Assembly (NCBI GenBank): GCA_963790075.1 | Contig: CAWBNG010000003.1 | Span: forward strand, 620,001 to 684,000 | Source: CAYOUV01 sp963790075 | Lineage (GTDB): Bacteria > Chloroflexota > Anaerolineae > Anaerolineales > Villigracilaceae | Length of the DNA: 64,000 nt | Direction of reading: 5' to 3' | In this document: one piece after another, positions 17,683 through 27,305 of the stretch | How positions within the stretch are numbered: the first letter of the stretch is position 1 | Layout of the letters: each line of letters starts with the position of its first letter | Notes under the pieces: generated by a model | What the model saw: the letters and a program-made list of their open reading frames with translations, nothing else | What the model was told of the DNA's origin: nothing | The model's database searches: none | Translations under genes and position numbers: made by a program

Positions 17683-17930
17683 GCCCAACACAGCGTGAAG
17701 CTGACGGTAGGGATTCTGCGTGATTTTTTTGCGGTTTTCACAACCACGGCAGGATTCTGTTTTCGAGCCTTGTCCACGTCCCGCCCACTTGCGGGTATCC
17801 CCTACGGGGACAATGTCCTTTACAGGATGAAATCCTTTACAGGATGATATCCTTTACAGGATGATATCCTTACAGGATGATATCCTTACAGGATGATATC
17901 CTTGCAGGATGATATCGCCAGCCGTTGAAA
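17683..17930 (+). repeat. attC-like spacer with tandem 16-17-bp palindromic repeats
   Basis: It begins with GCCCAAC (17683-17689, matching the attC R'' consensus RYYYAAC) followed by ACAGCGTG, and ends near GTTGAAA (17924-17930). Within it, 17816-17915 holds six tandem units of ATCCTTTACAGGATGAT and its 16-base variants; each unit is a small palindrome (ATCCT..AGGAT). The same architecture returns at 25311-25540 with three units. No gene is visible in 17630-17990. Confidence 0.5.
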
Positions 17931-18011
17931 CTGTCGAAAAAGTAAAAGGACAAGAAAAATAGGGAAGCGACAATGTAAGTAGTTCTGTTTGAATGAAGGG
18001 TCGAGAGGCTG

Positions 18012-18146
18012 ATGGCAAAATTCAAACCCCACAATTACGACCAATTGGTCATGCTCCCCCATCTCGCTCCAGAACCAGCTCGAACCGGGGACACTGGAAT
18101 AAACGATCAACGAATTGGTCGAAAACCACACACTGGACGCTGGGGA
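18012..18146 (+). pseudogene. Remnant of an IS1182-family transposase
   Basis: The first frame reads MAKFKPHNYDQLVMLP, the standard N-terminus of IS1182-type (DUF772) transposases. The sequence continues in another frame as SLQNQLEPGTLE, a TAA stop, and TINELVENHTLD, which matches the same family. Frameshift, nonsense and loss of the rest show this is debris. The DNA from 18146 to 18380 shows no further gene. Confidence 0.7.
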
Positions 18147-18389
18147 TACCAAGCGCCAATGCGCTTTGGCTGGGCGATGCTCGCTGGAAGCTCGCTCCCC
18201 CAATCTGCCTTCGTGCATTTTTCCCTGGACAGTCCGTCAGGACAGGCTGGATACGAGAGAATCAACACTTCAAATCCCGTTTGAAATCGAAATACCCTTG
18301 TAAATAACAGAAAGCGCTCTTTTCATAAGGACGTTTTTCATTGCGCGAATTCAAATCGTACAATCAATTTAATCGTTTGATACCCAGGC

Positions 18390-18424
18390 AGGGCAGGCTT
18401 GACGGCTTGCCCTGATTGTTTTTT
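18390..18424 (+). terminator. Intrinsic terminator
   Basis: AGGGCAGGC and GCTTGCCCT form a nine-pair stem with one G-T pair around a six-base loop, followed by GATTGTTTTTT. It would stop rightward transcription from the remnant region. Confidence 0.7.
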
Positions 18425-18911
18425 GCCAAAATTTCCTTATAATGTTATCAGGCTCCAATCTGTTGTATCCCTAGTCACCATGTATCCGCTATGATCTGGT
18501 ATCGGTGTGGGAGTGAAATCACCATAAATTGTCTGGATATTAGTGACCCAATGGGTGTCTAATAACGAGTTCGGAGCGAAGCGTCCAAATGGGACTACAT
18601 GAAACATGAGTAACAAGAAGCCGAAGAGCTGTGTACAAGAAGACGCTCTGAAAATTACCCTGCGTCTGAATGGTTCCTTCATTACCGGGCTTTCTGTGCA
18701 TTTCCTGATTTCGGGAAGAATCGCGCCAAAATGGATGCTCATGCTATTCGCCTGCCATACAATGATGAATCCGAAGGAGTAATAGAACCATCAACCTTCT
18801 TGGTAGCATCATTCGTTACACCACAAGTCTAATGAGTGTGGCTATTTCACCTTGACAAGGTAATTAGCAAGGAGCAATTGGGTTTCCTGTTTGGTATCGA
18901 GGAGATATAAG
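18425..18911 (+). other. Gap with weak coding signs
   Basis: No reliable gene. On the plus strand a frame from about 18613 to 18831 (containing EWFLHYRAFCAFPDFGKNRA and RLPYNDESEGVIEPSTFL) has natural composition but no start and may be a gene fragment. A 101-codon minus-strand frame at 18437-18742 overlaps it; both cannot be real. Confidence 0.3.
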
Positions 18912-21900
18912 ATGAATAAATCCTGGCTGTTGCTACTGGGCGTATCGCTTTTGGCAGCGTGCGGAGGCTCTCGTGACACCAACAACCCGAGCGCCACAAG
19001 CAGTCCGAGCACCGCGATCGACACGAGTGAAATTGCGTGTCCACCCGGCGAGTGGTTGACTGGCAAAAATTGTGGACCTATTCCTGAGCCTGACGATCCG
19101 CTTGACGCATGGGTCCAAGCCGGCGGTCCCCCGGCTGGGGGAGACCACCTGGTGGAAATCGATTCTGACGGAACCATCTATGTCGCAGCCTTAGGGGGAG
19201 GATTGTTTCGTTCCACTGATGGAGGAGAGACCTGGTCGCTCACAGATGTCTTTATTCCCCGCTATGGTTCGATTATTGACTTACAGATCGAGCCGACCAA
19301 CCCACAGACGCTATGGGCGCAAACCGTAAATGGTACAACGGTTGATTCAATCGACCGGAAGCTGTTTAAGAGCAACACCCGCGGCGATAGCTGGATCGAA
19401 GTCTCGGGGATGGACGGCGTTCCATTAACCGGTGCTTTCGCGGTGTCCCCAACTGTATTGGGCTCGGTTATCGCCTCGACCGAAGATGGGAGGATATATA
19501 TCTCCACTGACGGTGGCATATCCTGGATCGAGCGTCCAATTCCTCTCCCCGAACCTGGTCTGGAACCACCGTTGATCCGGGCTGTGGCTGCAGCCTCAGC
19601 TGGCGAATTCTGGGTTTCCGCGATTTGGGGTAACAACGGTCTATACCATACTACCAATGGGGGTGTCGATTGGACCCTGGAGCCAACCGTCACTGGCGCC
19701 ACCATGCCCAACGGGTATGTCTCCGACATCCTCGTCGATCCCGCTGATGATCGTCGCATCTATGCAGCTTATAACACGCAGGGGGAACCTTCAGGTGACA
19801 TCAACATGGCCCGATCAGACGACGCTGGCGTGACCTGGCAGGACATTACAGTCAGCTATCATGGATCTGTCAGAATCATAGGCCAAAGCGGTGATACCAT
19901 CTTTGCCGCGAATGGCCTAAACATCGTCCGTTCAACGAATTGTGGTGCAGGTTGGGAACCGTTTGTCGGTCCTTTTGCCACCTCGGATGCCAGGGCGAAT
20001 GATCCCAGTGACATCGCTGTCGACCCTGACGATCCCAACACCATCTATATTCCAACCGACGGTCTTGGTATCGCGAAGTCGACCGACGGCGGTCGGACGT
20101 GGAAACATTTCACGACTGGCTTGAATGCGGCGGATGTGCCTCTCGTCTCTGTACTTGGCGCGCCAGCCGGCGGCCTGATCGCAAGTGGTTCTCGAGGTGT
20201 CTTCCGGAGCTTTGATTGGGGACAGACGTGGACCCGGCTCCCGCTCTGGATGGGCCAGGTTGACGAGATTGCCGTGAGTGCCCAGGATACGAACCGCATA
20301 TGGGTGGTTGCCGATGCGGGGTCGCTGTTTGCCAGCAACGATCGCGGCGAAACCTTCGATCTGATCTACGAAACAATGGGATCATTGGGAGGCTTTCGTT
20401 ACGGATCCATCTATGCCCTCGCGATCGGTCCGGGCTCGCCCCAAAAGACTCTATGCCGTTAAGTCCGGCTTTGGGATCTGGCGCAGTGACGATGGTGGAG
20501 ATCACTGGCGCTTCTTGCTGAACTCTGAGATTGACTACACCTATAGCCTGGCGGTGGACCAGAATGACGCCAACGTCATCTTCAGTGGATACAACCCCAA
20601 ACCTTTCGAGACCTCGGCCAAGATTCGACGCAGTCTGGACGGTGGCGATACATGGGACACACCGCTCACCATCGACGGCTCCAGCGGGGTTACCTCGGTA
20701 GCCATCGATCCACAGGATAGCACGAAGATCTATGCCGGCAGCACGAGTACAACCGGCGGCCAAGTCTGGAAAAGCAACGACGCTGGTGCGCGCTTTTCCG
20801 CCATCAGCGGGCTTTCTTTCGCCAACGTACACGCCTTCGCAAGCAGCCCTGGCGACACTTCAAGTGCCATTGCAGCCCTATGGGGTGGAGGCACCTACAT
20901 TACAGAGGACTCTGGTGAGACATGGACAAAGCTGGTCGAGCCACCCACGGTATCCGCTTCCGCGGTGTTGATCCCGGCAGGCGATCCACCCGGCTTTTAT
21001 CTTGCCGACCGCGCTTCCCCCAGGATCTATCGTGCCAGCGGCAGGGGTGCGTCACCCTCCTGGTCGGTCTACTTTGATGCGGGAGAGAACTATTATCGCG
21101 TACTTACCGCAGCCCTGGCCCCAGGCAACTCTAAATGTTATCTACGCATCGATATTTGGCAAAGGCAACCCGATGGGCGGGAGCTTGTTTCGCATCGACA
21201 AATCCGGAGGAGCCAACGTCACAGGCAACCTCCCGACATTGCCGAGCGCAATTGCCGTAGACCAGGGCGACCCCAACACGTTGTATGTGGTCTGCCACGG
21301 TGCAGGCTCCGGCGTGTTCAAGAGCGTAAATGGCGGTGAATCATGGACCAACCTTAGCGGGCAGGCAAGCGGTATCCCCCAATCGCCAGCCATCGGGTTT
21401 AATGGCATTCTAATCGACCCCCACAATCCAGAGACCGTTTATTTGTTCGGGGGTTCGGACGCCTACTTCAATGCGGATCGCATAGAGAACACCGGCGCAG
21501 CACCATCCAACCTTCACACCATCTACCGCTCGCTGAACGGCGGCGCGACCTGGGTGAACCTCAACGACGGTAATCTCGGCAGCCAAAGCGGACCCATCAA
21601 GGGATTGGTTGTTTCTCAAGCGAACCCGGATCTCATTTTCGCCGCCGCGCAAAACGGCATGTTCCGAAGTAATGACGGCGGCGTCTCGTGGGCAAGCATC
21701 AACGCCGGGCTTCAATTCACCAACCTGGCGGGTGTCGCCCTCAGTGCCAATGCCCTGACGATTTACGCACCGACCCTCGGCGGTGGCATCTACGTCGGTG
21801 CGATTGATCTGGCTACGGGTGGTGTTATGTGGGAGGGCAGCAGCACGCTCACCGCTCCCGTTTACCAGGTGCAGGTCGCAGTTCAGCCGGGCGACTCGAA

Positions 21901-23126
21901 TACTTTGTTTGCCAGTGCCTACCCCGGCGGCATATTCAAGTCCATTGACGGCGGCGGGACGTGGGCAGAAGGCAATTTTGGTTTGCCCACCATCCAGGTC
22001 GACGATCCCGTCCGCCAGGGTTATTACGCCTTTGCCATTGCCCCGTCACAACCAGAGGTGATCTATCTCGGGATATTCGGCCGCGGCATTTACAAATCAG
22101 ATAATGGCGCGGAAACATGGCTCGCTAAAAACGGCAGCGGTAGTCCCAACATGGCTGATGCCACTGTCTCTGCTTTACTCGTCTCACAAACTGACGCAGA
22201 TACGGTGTGGGCGAGCACTGATCGCGGTGTGTTCGAAACGACAGACGGCGGCGATACCTGGACGGATATTTCCAGTGGTCTGGGTAACCCGGATGTTCGA
22301 AACCTGATCCACCTCGCAGATGGGACCGTGATCGCGGGCACCCGGGGCGACGAGCTCTACCGCCTGGACGCTGGTGCTGACGCCTGGACACAGATGCCCC
22401 ACTTGGGCGACCTCGGCCAACCGTGGCTTATGTGGGAGCGCGGTCTCTACCAGTATACGTCGGTTCTCTTCCATCCTGACGACCCTGATATCGTCTATAT
22501 CGGCACCTTTCCAACCGGCATCTACAAGACCGAGGATGGCGGGGCCACCTGGCGCGAGAAGAACGTCGGCTTCACCAACGATGGGATCTTTTATATTACC
22601 TTCAAACCTGGCGAGCCGGATGTCATTTACGCAGGCACATATAACGGCGTAAACCGATCCACCGACGGCGGTGAGCACTGGAAGCGTTTGGACAATGGCT
22701 GGCCCGGTGAGCAATGGGTGTTCGATATCGCCTTTGATCCACGCGACGCAAATGTCATGTACGCCTGTTCACTAAACGGTCAGAACAAGGGGAAGGGGGT
22801 CGACGGTTTTCACGGTACGGTGATGAAAAGTACTAACGGAGGTGAGTTGTGGACAGAGATCATCACCGGCCTCCCTGACCAGCAGTTCTATAGCCTGGAG
22901 GTTAATCCGCGAACCCCCGATACCATTTATCTCGCAGGTGAGTTGGGTGTATACCGCAGCACGAATGGTGGCATGTCCTGGGAGAACTGGAGTTCAGGGC
23001 CTGCTCAATCCCATGGCGTCTCACCCCAACAACGTCACCAAACCCCTGGATATCTCCGAGGATGGACGCTACTTGTTCTTCGGTAGCGACGGGTCCGGTT
23101 TGTTTCGACGCCGGATTGCCCCATAG
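18912..23126 (+). CDS. Giant Asp-box (BNR/sortilin-like) lipoprotein with three frameshifts
   Basis: Lipoprotein signal (LLGVSLLAAC), then about 1,390 residues holding some twenty Asp-box motifs (RSTDGGETW, STDGGISW, KSTDGGRTW, RSDDGGDHW, KTEDGGATW and others), which form beta-propellers like those of sialidases, Vps10/sortilin or Ycf48. There is no sign of a sialidase active site, so a binding or xyloglucanase-like role is possible. The frame changes at about 20443 (CCAAAAG), 21133 (CTAAATG) and 23000 (CAGGGCC); each is explained by one extra base in a homopolymer. Corrected length is about 1,403 residues. GAGGAG precedes the ATG at 18912. Confidence 0.8.
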
Positions 23127-23377
23127 GTAGGCACCCTTCTCTTCGGTAGGCCACGATCCTGGGCAAGTGTACTGCAGCTGATACGCTGTAGGCGCCTCTC
23201 AGCTAAGAGTAGGGCGCATCATTATTGGAGGCAAGATTGATAGTCGATGTGCCAAGTCAGGCGAGCTTCGATCCACGATGGAACACATAAGCAACATAGT
23301 TACATTTGAGAACGGGCACAGGGATGACCTCGCCTGGCTTTGATCAGGTTGAAAAAAAAACGAAGAGCACAACTTTA
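23127..23377 (+). other. Intergenic stretch without a gene
   Basis: No gene seen between the Asp-box gene and the GH5 promoter. An A-run (nine As at 23352-23360) and short inverted pieces are present, but no convincing terminator. Confidence 0.4.
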
Positions 23378-23406
23378 TTGTGTCGAAATCGCCCATTCGC
23401 TATACT
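23378..23406 (+). promoter_or_regulatory. Promoter for the GH5-like gene
   Basis: TTGTGT at 23378-23383 and TATACT at 23401-23406 with a 17-base spacer. It would give a leader of about 125 bases before the lipoprotein start at 23537. Confidence 0.5.
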
Positions 23407-23536
23407 TTGACTGTTCAAAATCATGTTTTTCGACAGTCTCGTTGGGTGGCTAATGAGGCAACGATAGCGATTAATATCGCTGCAGAAAGGAATTTTTACC
23501 TTGACGACTATTGGTCATACTATACCCCGTTCATCC

Positions 23537-25270
23537 ATGAGGCACATCCACCGTGTGGTGATGTTCATACTCATCCTCGCGCTAATCGCCACAGCCTGCA
23601 CGGCGAGTAGCATCACTCCAACGAAGCCATCCATCGCAACCGGCACGGCTGTATCAACACCGACGGCTATTCCGGTCACCCCACACCGCATCCAGGTGCG
23701 GGTCGTGGACGGTGTAAGTGAATTCTACGATACCCTGACAGGGGAAAAATTCGTGCCGCGCGGCGCCGACTACATTCATTGGGTGTCCAGGCCCTCGCCC
23801 GGCCGGGGCGACATCTGGGTCGATGCGCTCTTCAACACCTCCTTTGGAGAACTGGACCAGGCCGAGGCTGAACTGCAGCAGATGAAAGCGCTGGGATTCA
23901 ACACGGTGCGGATGTGGAAGAACGCCTGCTGGGGTGAAGTCGGCGGCTGTATCGGTGACCCGGCCGGCGGTCTGTCGGACGCCTACCTGGATAACATCGC
24001 CGAGTTCCTACGCCTGGCCAAGCAGTATGGTATCTACGTCATCTTCACGGATGACTGGGTCCCGGATGACGGCGGTTATAGCCAGGAACTCGCCCGTGCC
24101 GCATACGTGGGCTATAACGGCATCTATTTAGATAAGCATGGCATCAAGGCCGAACGCATGTACTGGGAAGATTTTATCCATGGCCTGGGCGAGCGTGCCG
24201 CACCGCTTGACGCCATACTGGCCTACGAGTTGATGAACGAAGCCTTCTACGAGGCGGATTCCCCACCCCTGAGCCAGACCTCCGGCTCGGTCACCACGGC
24301 CAATGGGGAAACCTATGACATGGCCGATGCACAGGACCATAAGCGTATGATGGAGGAGGGCTGGCTTTTCTGGATCGAGCAGTTGCGGGATTCAATCCAG
24401 CTCATTGATCCGACCGCGCTGGTGACGATGGGTTTCTTCGTCCAGCAGGAGCCGAACCCAGTACGTGAGGGGGATCTACGCCTGGTCTATTTAAACCGGG
24501 TGGTGCGTGAGTCGCAGCTCGACTTTCTTGATTTCCATGCCTATCCTGGCTACGACTTATCAATGAAGGGGCATGTAGAAAACTTCGCCATGATCGGAGC
24601 CGGGGATAAACTGATCCTGATGGGTGAGTTTGGGGCCGACAAGGCAAACTACTCCTCGGCTGACCGCGGCGCGTCGGCTTTGCAGGCCTGGCAGGTGGAA
24701 TCCTGCAAGTACGGGTTCGACGGCTGGCTGTTCTGGACCTGGGGCCAGAACCCGGGTGACGAGTTCTGGAATGCCTATGAGGGCGATAGTGTTGTTGCGA
24801 CCGTGCTCGCCCCGGTCAACCGCCCCGATCCCTGCGTTTACGGCGAGTTCGATTTCATCCGCTTCAACGTGGCTCCGCAGGCTGTCATCACTGCTTCAAG
24901 CGCAATCGCCGGCTTTCCTGCCCAAAATGTAGCGGATGAGACGTCCAATCTTTGGAACGCCGCCGCGCTTTCCCCGCAATGGGTGCAGCTGTCACTGGCA
25001 GCCCCCACTGTGGTCGAGTCCATCGTGCTGACCGTTGCCCAGCAGCCGTCCGGGCGGAGCGTGCACCAGATCTGGGTGCGGCAGACAGGCGGGGAACTCA
25101 AGTTGGTGCACACCTTCGACGGCGTGACCGCTGAGGGCGATGTGCTCACTTTCACCCCAGAAGAGCCGCTGGTTGGGGTCGATCTGGTAAAAGTGGTGAC
25201 AACGAGCGTCCTCGATTTGTGGCCCGCCTGGCATGAGATCGAGATCCTGACCAAGACTCCTCCAGAGTGA
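23537..25270 (+). CDS. GH5-like glycoside hydrolase lipoprotein with discoidin domain
   Basis: Lipoprotein signal (LILALIATAC), Thr-rich linker, then a TIM-barrel hydrolase at about residues 45-425 with WKN early in the barrel, the acid/base glutamate in YELMNEAF and the nucleophile in LILMGEFGA. This is the clan A layout of GH5 mannanases and cellulases. A C-terminal F5/8 type C (discoidin) carbohydrate-binding domain follows (NVAPQAVITASS to DLWPAWHEIEI). It probably cuts beta-mannan or beta-glucan at the cell surface. The start at 23537 is chosen for the signal peptide; an upstream TTG at 23501 would add 12 residues. Confidence 0.8.
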   Translation: MRHIHRVVMFILILALIATACTASSITPTKPSIATGTAVSTPTAIPVTPHRIQVRVVDGVSEFYDTLTGEKFVPRGADYIHWVSRPSPGRGDIWVDALFNTSFGELDQAEAELQQMKALGFNTVRMWKNACWGEVGGCIGDPAGGLSDAYLDNIAEFLRLAKQYGIYVIFTDDWVPDDGGYSQELARAAYVGYNGIYLDKHGIKAERMYWEDFIHGLGERAAPLDAILAYELMNEAFYEADSPPLSQTSGSVTTANGETYDMADAQDHKRMMEEGWLFWIEQLRDSIQLIDPTALVTMGFFVQQEPNPVREGDLRLVYLNRVVRESQLDFLDFHAYPGYDLSMKGHVENFAMIGAGDKLILMGEFGADKANYSSADRGASALQAWQVESCKYGFDGWLFWTWGQNPGDEFWNAYEGDSVVATVLAPVNRPDPCVYGEFDFIRFNVAPQAVITASSAIAGFPAQNVADETSNLWNAAALSPQWVQLSLAAPTVVESIVLTVAQQPSGRSVHQIWVRQTGGELKLVHTFDGVTAEGDVLTFTPEEPLVGVDLVKVVTTSVLDLWPAWHEIEILTKTPPE

Positions 25271-25310
25271 GTTATCGAAGGGTTCTATCTATCAAGGGCA
25301 TATAGGTGCC

Positions 25311-25540
25311 ACCCAACACAGCGTACTCCGTAACCGCTACGCGCTTCGCCCCTACGGGGTACTGCGTGAGAGCGAGCAGCTGGACATTCGTCCAGCACTT
25401 TGCACCCCATCACTGCTTCGCAGTGCGCCCCTTCCGCTACGCTTCAGGGGTACTTACCCTTCGGGGACGATGTCCTTTACAGGATGATATCCTTGCAGGA
25501 TGATATCCTTGCAGGATGATATCGCGAGCCGCTAGGTGCT
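25311..25540 (+). repeat. attC-like spacer before the Imm5-like gene
   Basis: It opens with ACCCAAC (25311-25317, attC R'' consensus) and ends near GCTAGGT (25531-25537, one base from GTTRRRY). It includes the first copy of a 66-base repeat (25318-25383) and three ATCCTTGCAGGATGAT-type units (25472-25523). Confidence 0.5.
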
Positions 25541-25604
25541 TTCCTTATAAACAGAGAATCTTTTATGGCATCACATGATTTTGAAAAATTTATAGTGGTG
25601 AATG

Positions 25605-26159
25605 ATGGCGCGTGAGTCCAAGTATTTTTCGCTAAGCTTGGAGTTACTAAGGGCCTTGGGGAGCTGGGCCGCGGACTGCGCTGAGAGGGCGCTGGCGGTT
25701 TATGAGACTCATGTTGATTCGGACTCCCGGCCTCGTGCCGCGATTGAGGGCATTCGGGCGTTTGCTGATGGGGGAAAACGAACCGCTCAGTTGCGTTCCC
25801 TTGCCTTGTCGGCATATTCCGCTGCACGTGAGGCAGACGATCCCGCTGCTGCAGCAGCCGCCCGCGCCGCCGGCCTTGCAGCGTCGAGCGCTTACACGCA
25901 TCCATTGGCGGATGTTCAACAAACGAAACATATTGTCGGTCCCGCAGCCTATGCCGCACTGGCGCTTGAGTTAAACCAAGGAAGCGACCATTCTATTGGT
26001 GATAATGAAGTTATTTGGGCAATTGACCATGTCACTCCAGAAGTTCGTGCAATTTTATTGCAAATGCCCGCTCGTAAAGCGGGAATCAGTCGGTTGGACA
26101 AGATCCTATATGAACTGGATGAGGGCATCCGCAGTCGAGCCTTGCCGGAAAACACTTAA
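25605..26159 (+). CDS. Imm5-like putative immunity protein
   Basis: A 184-residue all-helical protein. The N-terminal half (LGSWAADCAERAL, RPRAAIEGIRAFADG, AAAAAARAAGLAASSAYTH) matches the Imm5-like domain, associated in other genomes with polymorphic toxin immunity. The C-terminal part (EVRAILLQMPARKAGISRLDKI) is less typical. No toxin gene is adjacent. It lies alone between two attC-like spacers, as a gene cassette would. An ATG at 25602 gives one more residue. Confidence 0.7.
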   Translation: MARESKYFSLSLELLRALGSWAADCAERALAVYETHVDSDSRPRAAIEGIRAFADGGKRTAQLRSLALSAYSAAREADDPAAAAAARAAGLAASSAYTHPLADVQQTKHIVGPAAYAALALELNQGSDHSIGDNEVIWAIDHVTPEVRAILLQMPARKAGISRLDKILYELDEGIRSRALPENT

Positions 26160-26289
26160 AACAGCGTACTCAGTAACCGCTACGCGCTTCGCCCCTACGG
26201 GGTACTGCGTGAGAGCGAGCGGCTGGGCAAGTGGGGAGCCCCAGCGCCAGTCTGTGCCCCGAAGGGGTAGAATGTACCCATTAGCCCGC
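26155..26289 (+). repeat. attC-like spacer between immunity and hydrolase genes
   Basis: It begins at the stop of the Imm5-like gene, contains the second copy of the 66-base repeat (26161-26226) and ends in ATTAGCCCGC (26280-26289), nearly complementary to the GCGGGCTAAC that closes the next gene. At 135 bases it is in the size range of known attC sites. Confidence 0.5.
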
Positions 26290-26329
26290 TTACATACAAA
26301 ACAGGTATTATTCACAATAAGGAGATTGA

Positions 26330-27103
26330 ATGCAATTTACTTCCGAATTAGTTACTGATGGCTTAGTAGAACGAACTTTCAACATCAATATAAATGATGA
26401 TTCCGTTCCAGGGGTGATTTGGACCCTTGGCGATACATCGAAAGATCATCCAATACTTTTAATGGGTCATGGCGGTTCTCAGCACAAAAAATTTGTGGGA
26501 ATTGTAAATCGAGCGAACAAGTATGTGAGAGACTATGGATTTGTAGTGGTAGCCATTGACGCACCCGGGCATGGTGATCGGACACGGTCTGAGCAATCAG
26601 TGCAATTCGTTGCTGAATTACACAAGAGAATAGCAGAACATCAGCCAGTCGGCGAAATAGTGGCAAACGAAATGGCCCGATTGGCATTGCAAGCTGTTCC
26701 AGAATGGCAAGCAACTTTGGATGCAGTCCAGACCCTTGGCCATGTAGGAACAGGTGGAGCAGTTGGCTATTGGGGCATGGCAATGGGTGGTGCCATCGGC
26801 GTACCATTAATTGCATCCGAACAGCGGATATCAGCAGCAGTTTTGGGGCTTGCTGGCTTACCATCAAATAATCAAGCGCTGGCAGATACAGCAGCTCAAA
26901 TCACCATTCCCATAGAATTTTTTCTTCAGTCGGATGATGAACTAATATCACGCGACTCGGGAATCGCACTTTTCGATGCCTTTGGTTCCCAAGAGAAAAC
27001 GCTGCATATAAACTCAGGCGGCCATGGAAGAATTCCAGCATGGGAATCTGAAAGTTGGGAACGGTTTTTCACTCGTCACCTTACAACAAAAATAGCGGGC
27101 TAA
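26330..27103 (+). CDS. Alpha/beta hydrolase with Ala at the nucleophile position
   Basis: A 257-residue protein of the dienelactone-hydrolase-like alpha/beta fold: oxyanion region LLMGHGGSQHKK, VVAIDAPGHGDR, the elbow GYWGMAMGGAIG, then FLQSDDELIS (acid) and NSGGHGRIP (His). The nucleophile elbow should read G-x-S-x-G; here Ser is Ala (GCA instead of TCA), so esterase activity is unlikely unless another residue substitutes. AAGGAG precedes the ATG. The TAA lies inside GCGGGCTAAC, the attC-like end. Confidence 0.75.
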   Translation: MQFTSELVTDGLVERTFNININDDSVPGVIWTLGDTSKDHPILLMGHGGSQHKKFVGIVNRANKYVRDYGFVVVAIDAPGHGDRTRSEQSVQFVAELHKRIAEHQPVGEIVANEMARLALQAVPEWQATLDAVQTLGHVGTGGAVGYWGMAMGGAIGVPLIASEQRISAAVLGLAGLPSNNQALADTAAQITIPIEFFLQSDDELISRDSGIALFDAFGSQEKTLHINSGGHGRIPAWESESWERFFTRHLTTKIAG

Positions 27104-27240
27104 CACTGCGTACTCCGTAACCGCTACGCGTTTCGCCCCTACGGGATACTGCGTGAGAGCGAGCGGCTGGACGATTCGTCCAGCACATTACACAGCGTAC
27201 CCGCTGCACACGCAAGGTGGCGGCGTGCGTCCTTCGGGGT
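27095..27240 (+). repeat. attC-like spacer after the hydrolase
   Basis: It starts with GCGGGCTAAC (27095-27104) and contains the third copy of the 66-base repeat (27105-27170), followed by GGCTGGACGATTCGTCCAGC, a palindrome. Its distal end is not clear, and the array appears to stop here. Confidence 0.45.
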
Positions 27241-27305
27241 CTATCGGTAGGGAAGCGCCATGCCTGAGATCGGCTTGGATCAACCTGCAGGTTTTTTGAT
27301 GTTTG

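Noticed and set aside
17816..17915. CRISPR array
   Set aside because: The units are 16-17 bases and directly abut each other, with no spacers.
18437..18742. 101-codon minus-strand gene
   Set aside because: No ribosome site or recognisable domain, and it overlaps a plus-strand frame of equal quality.
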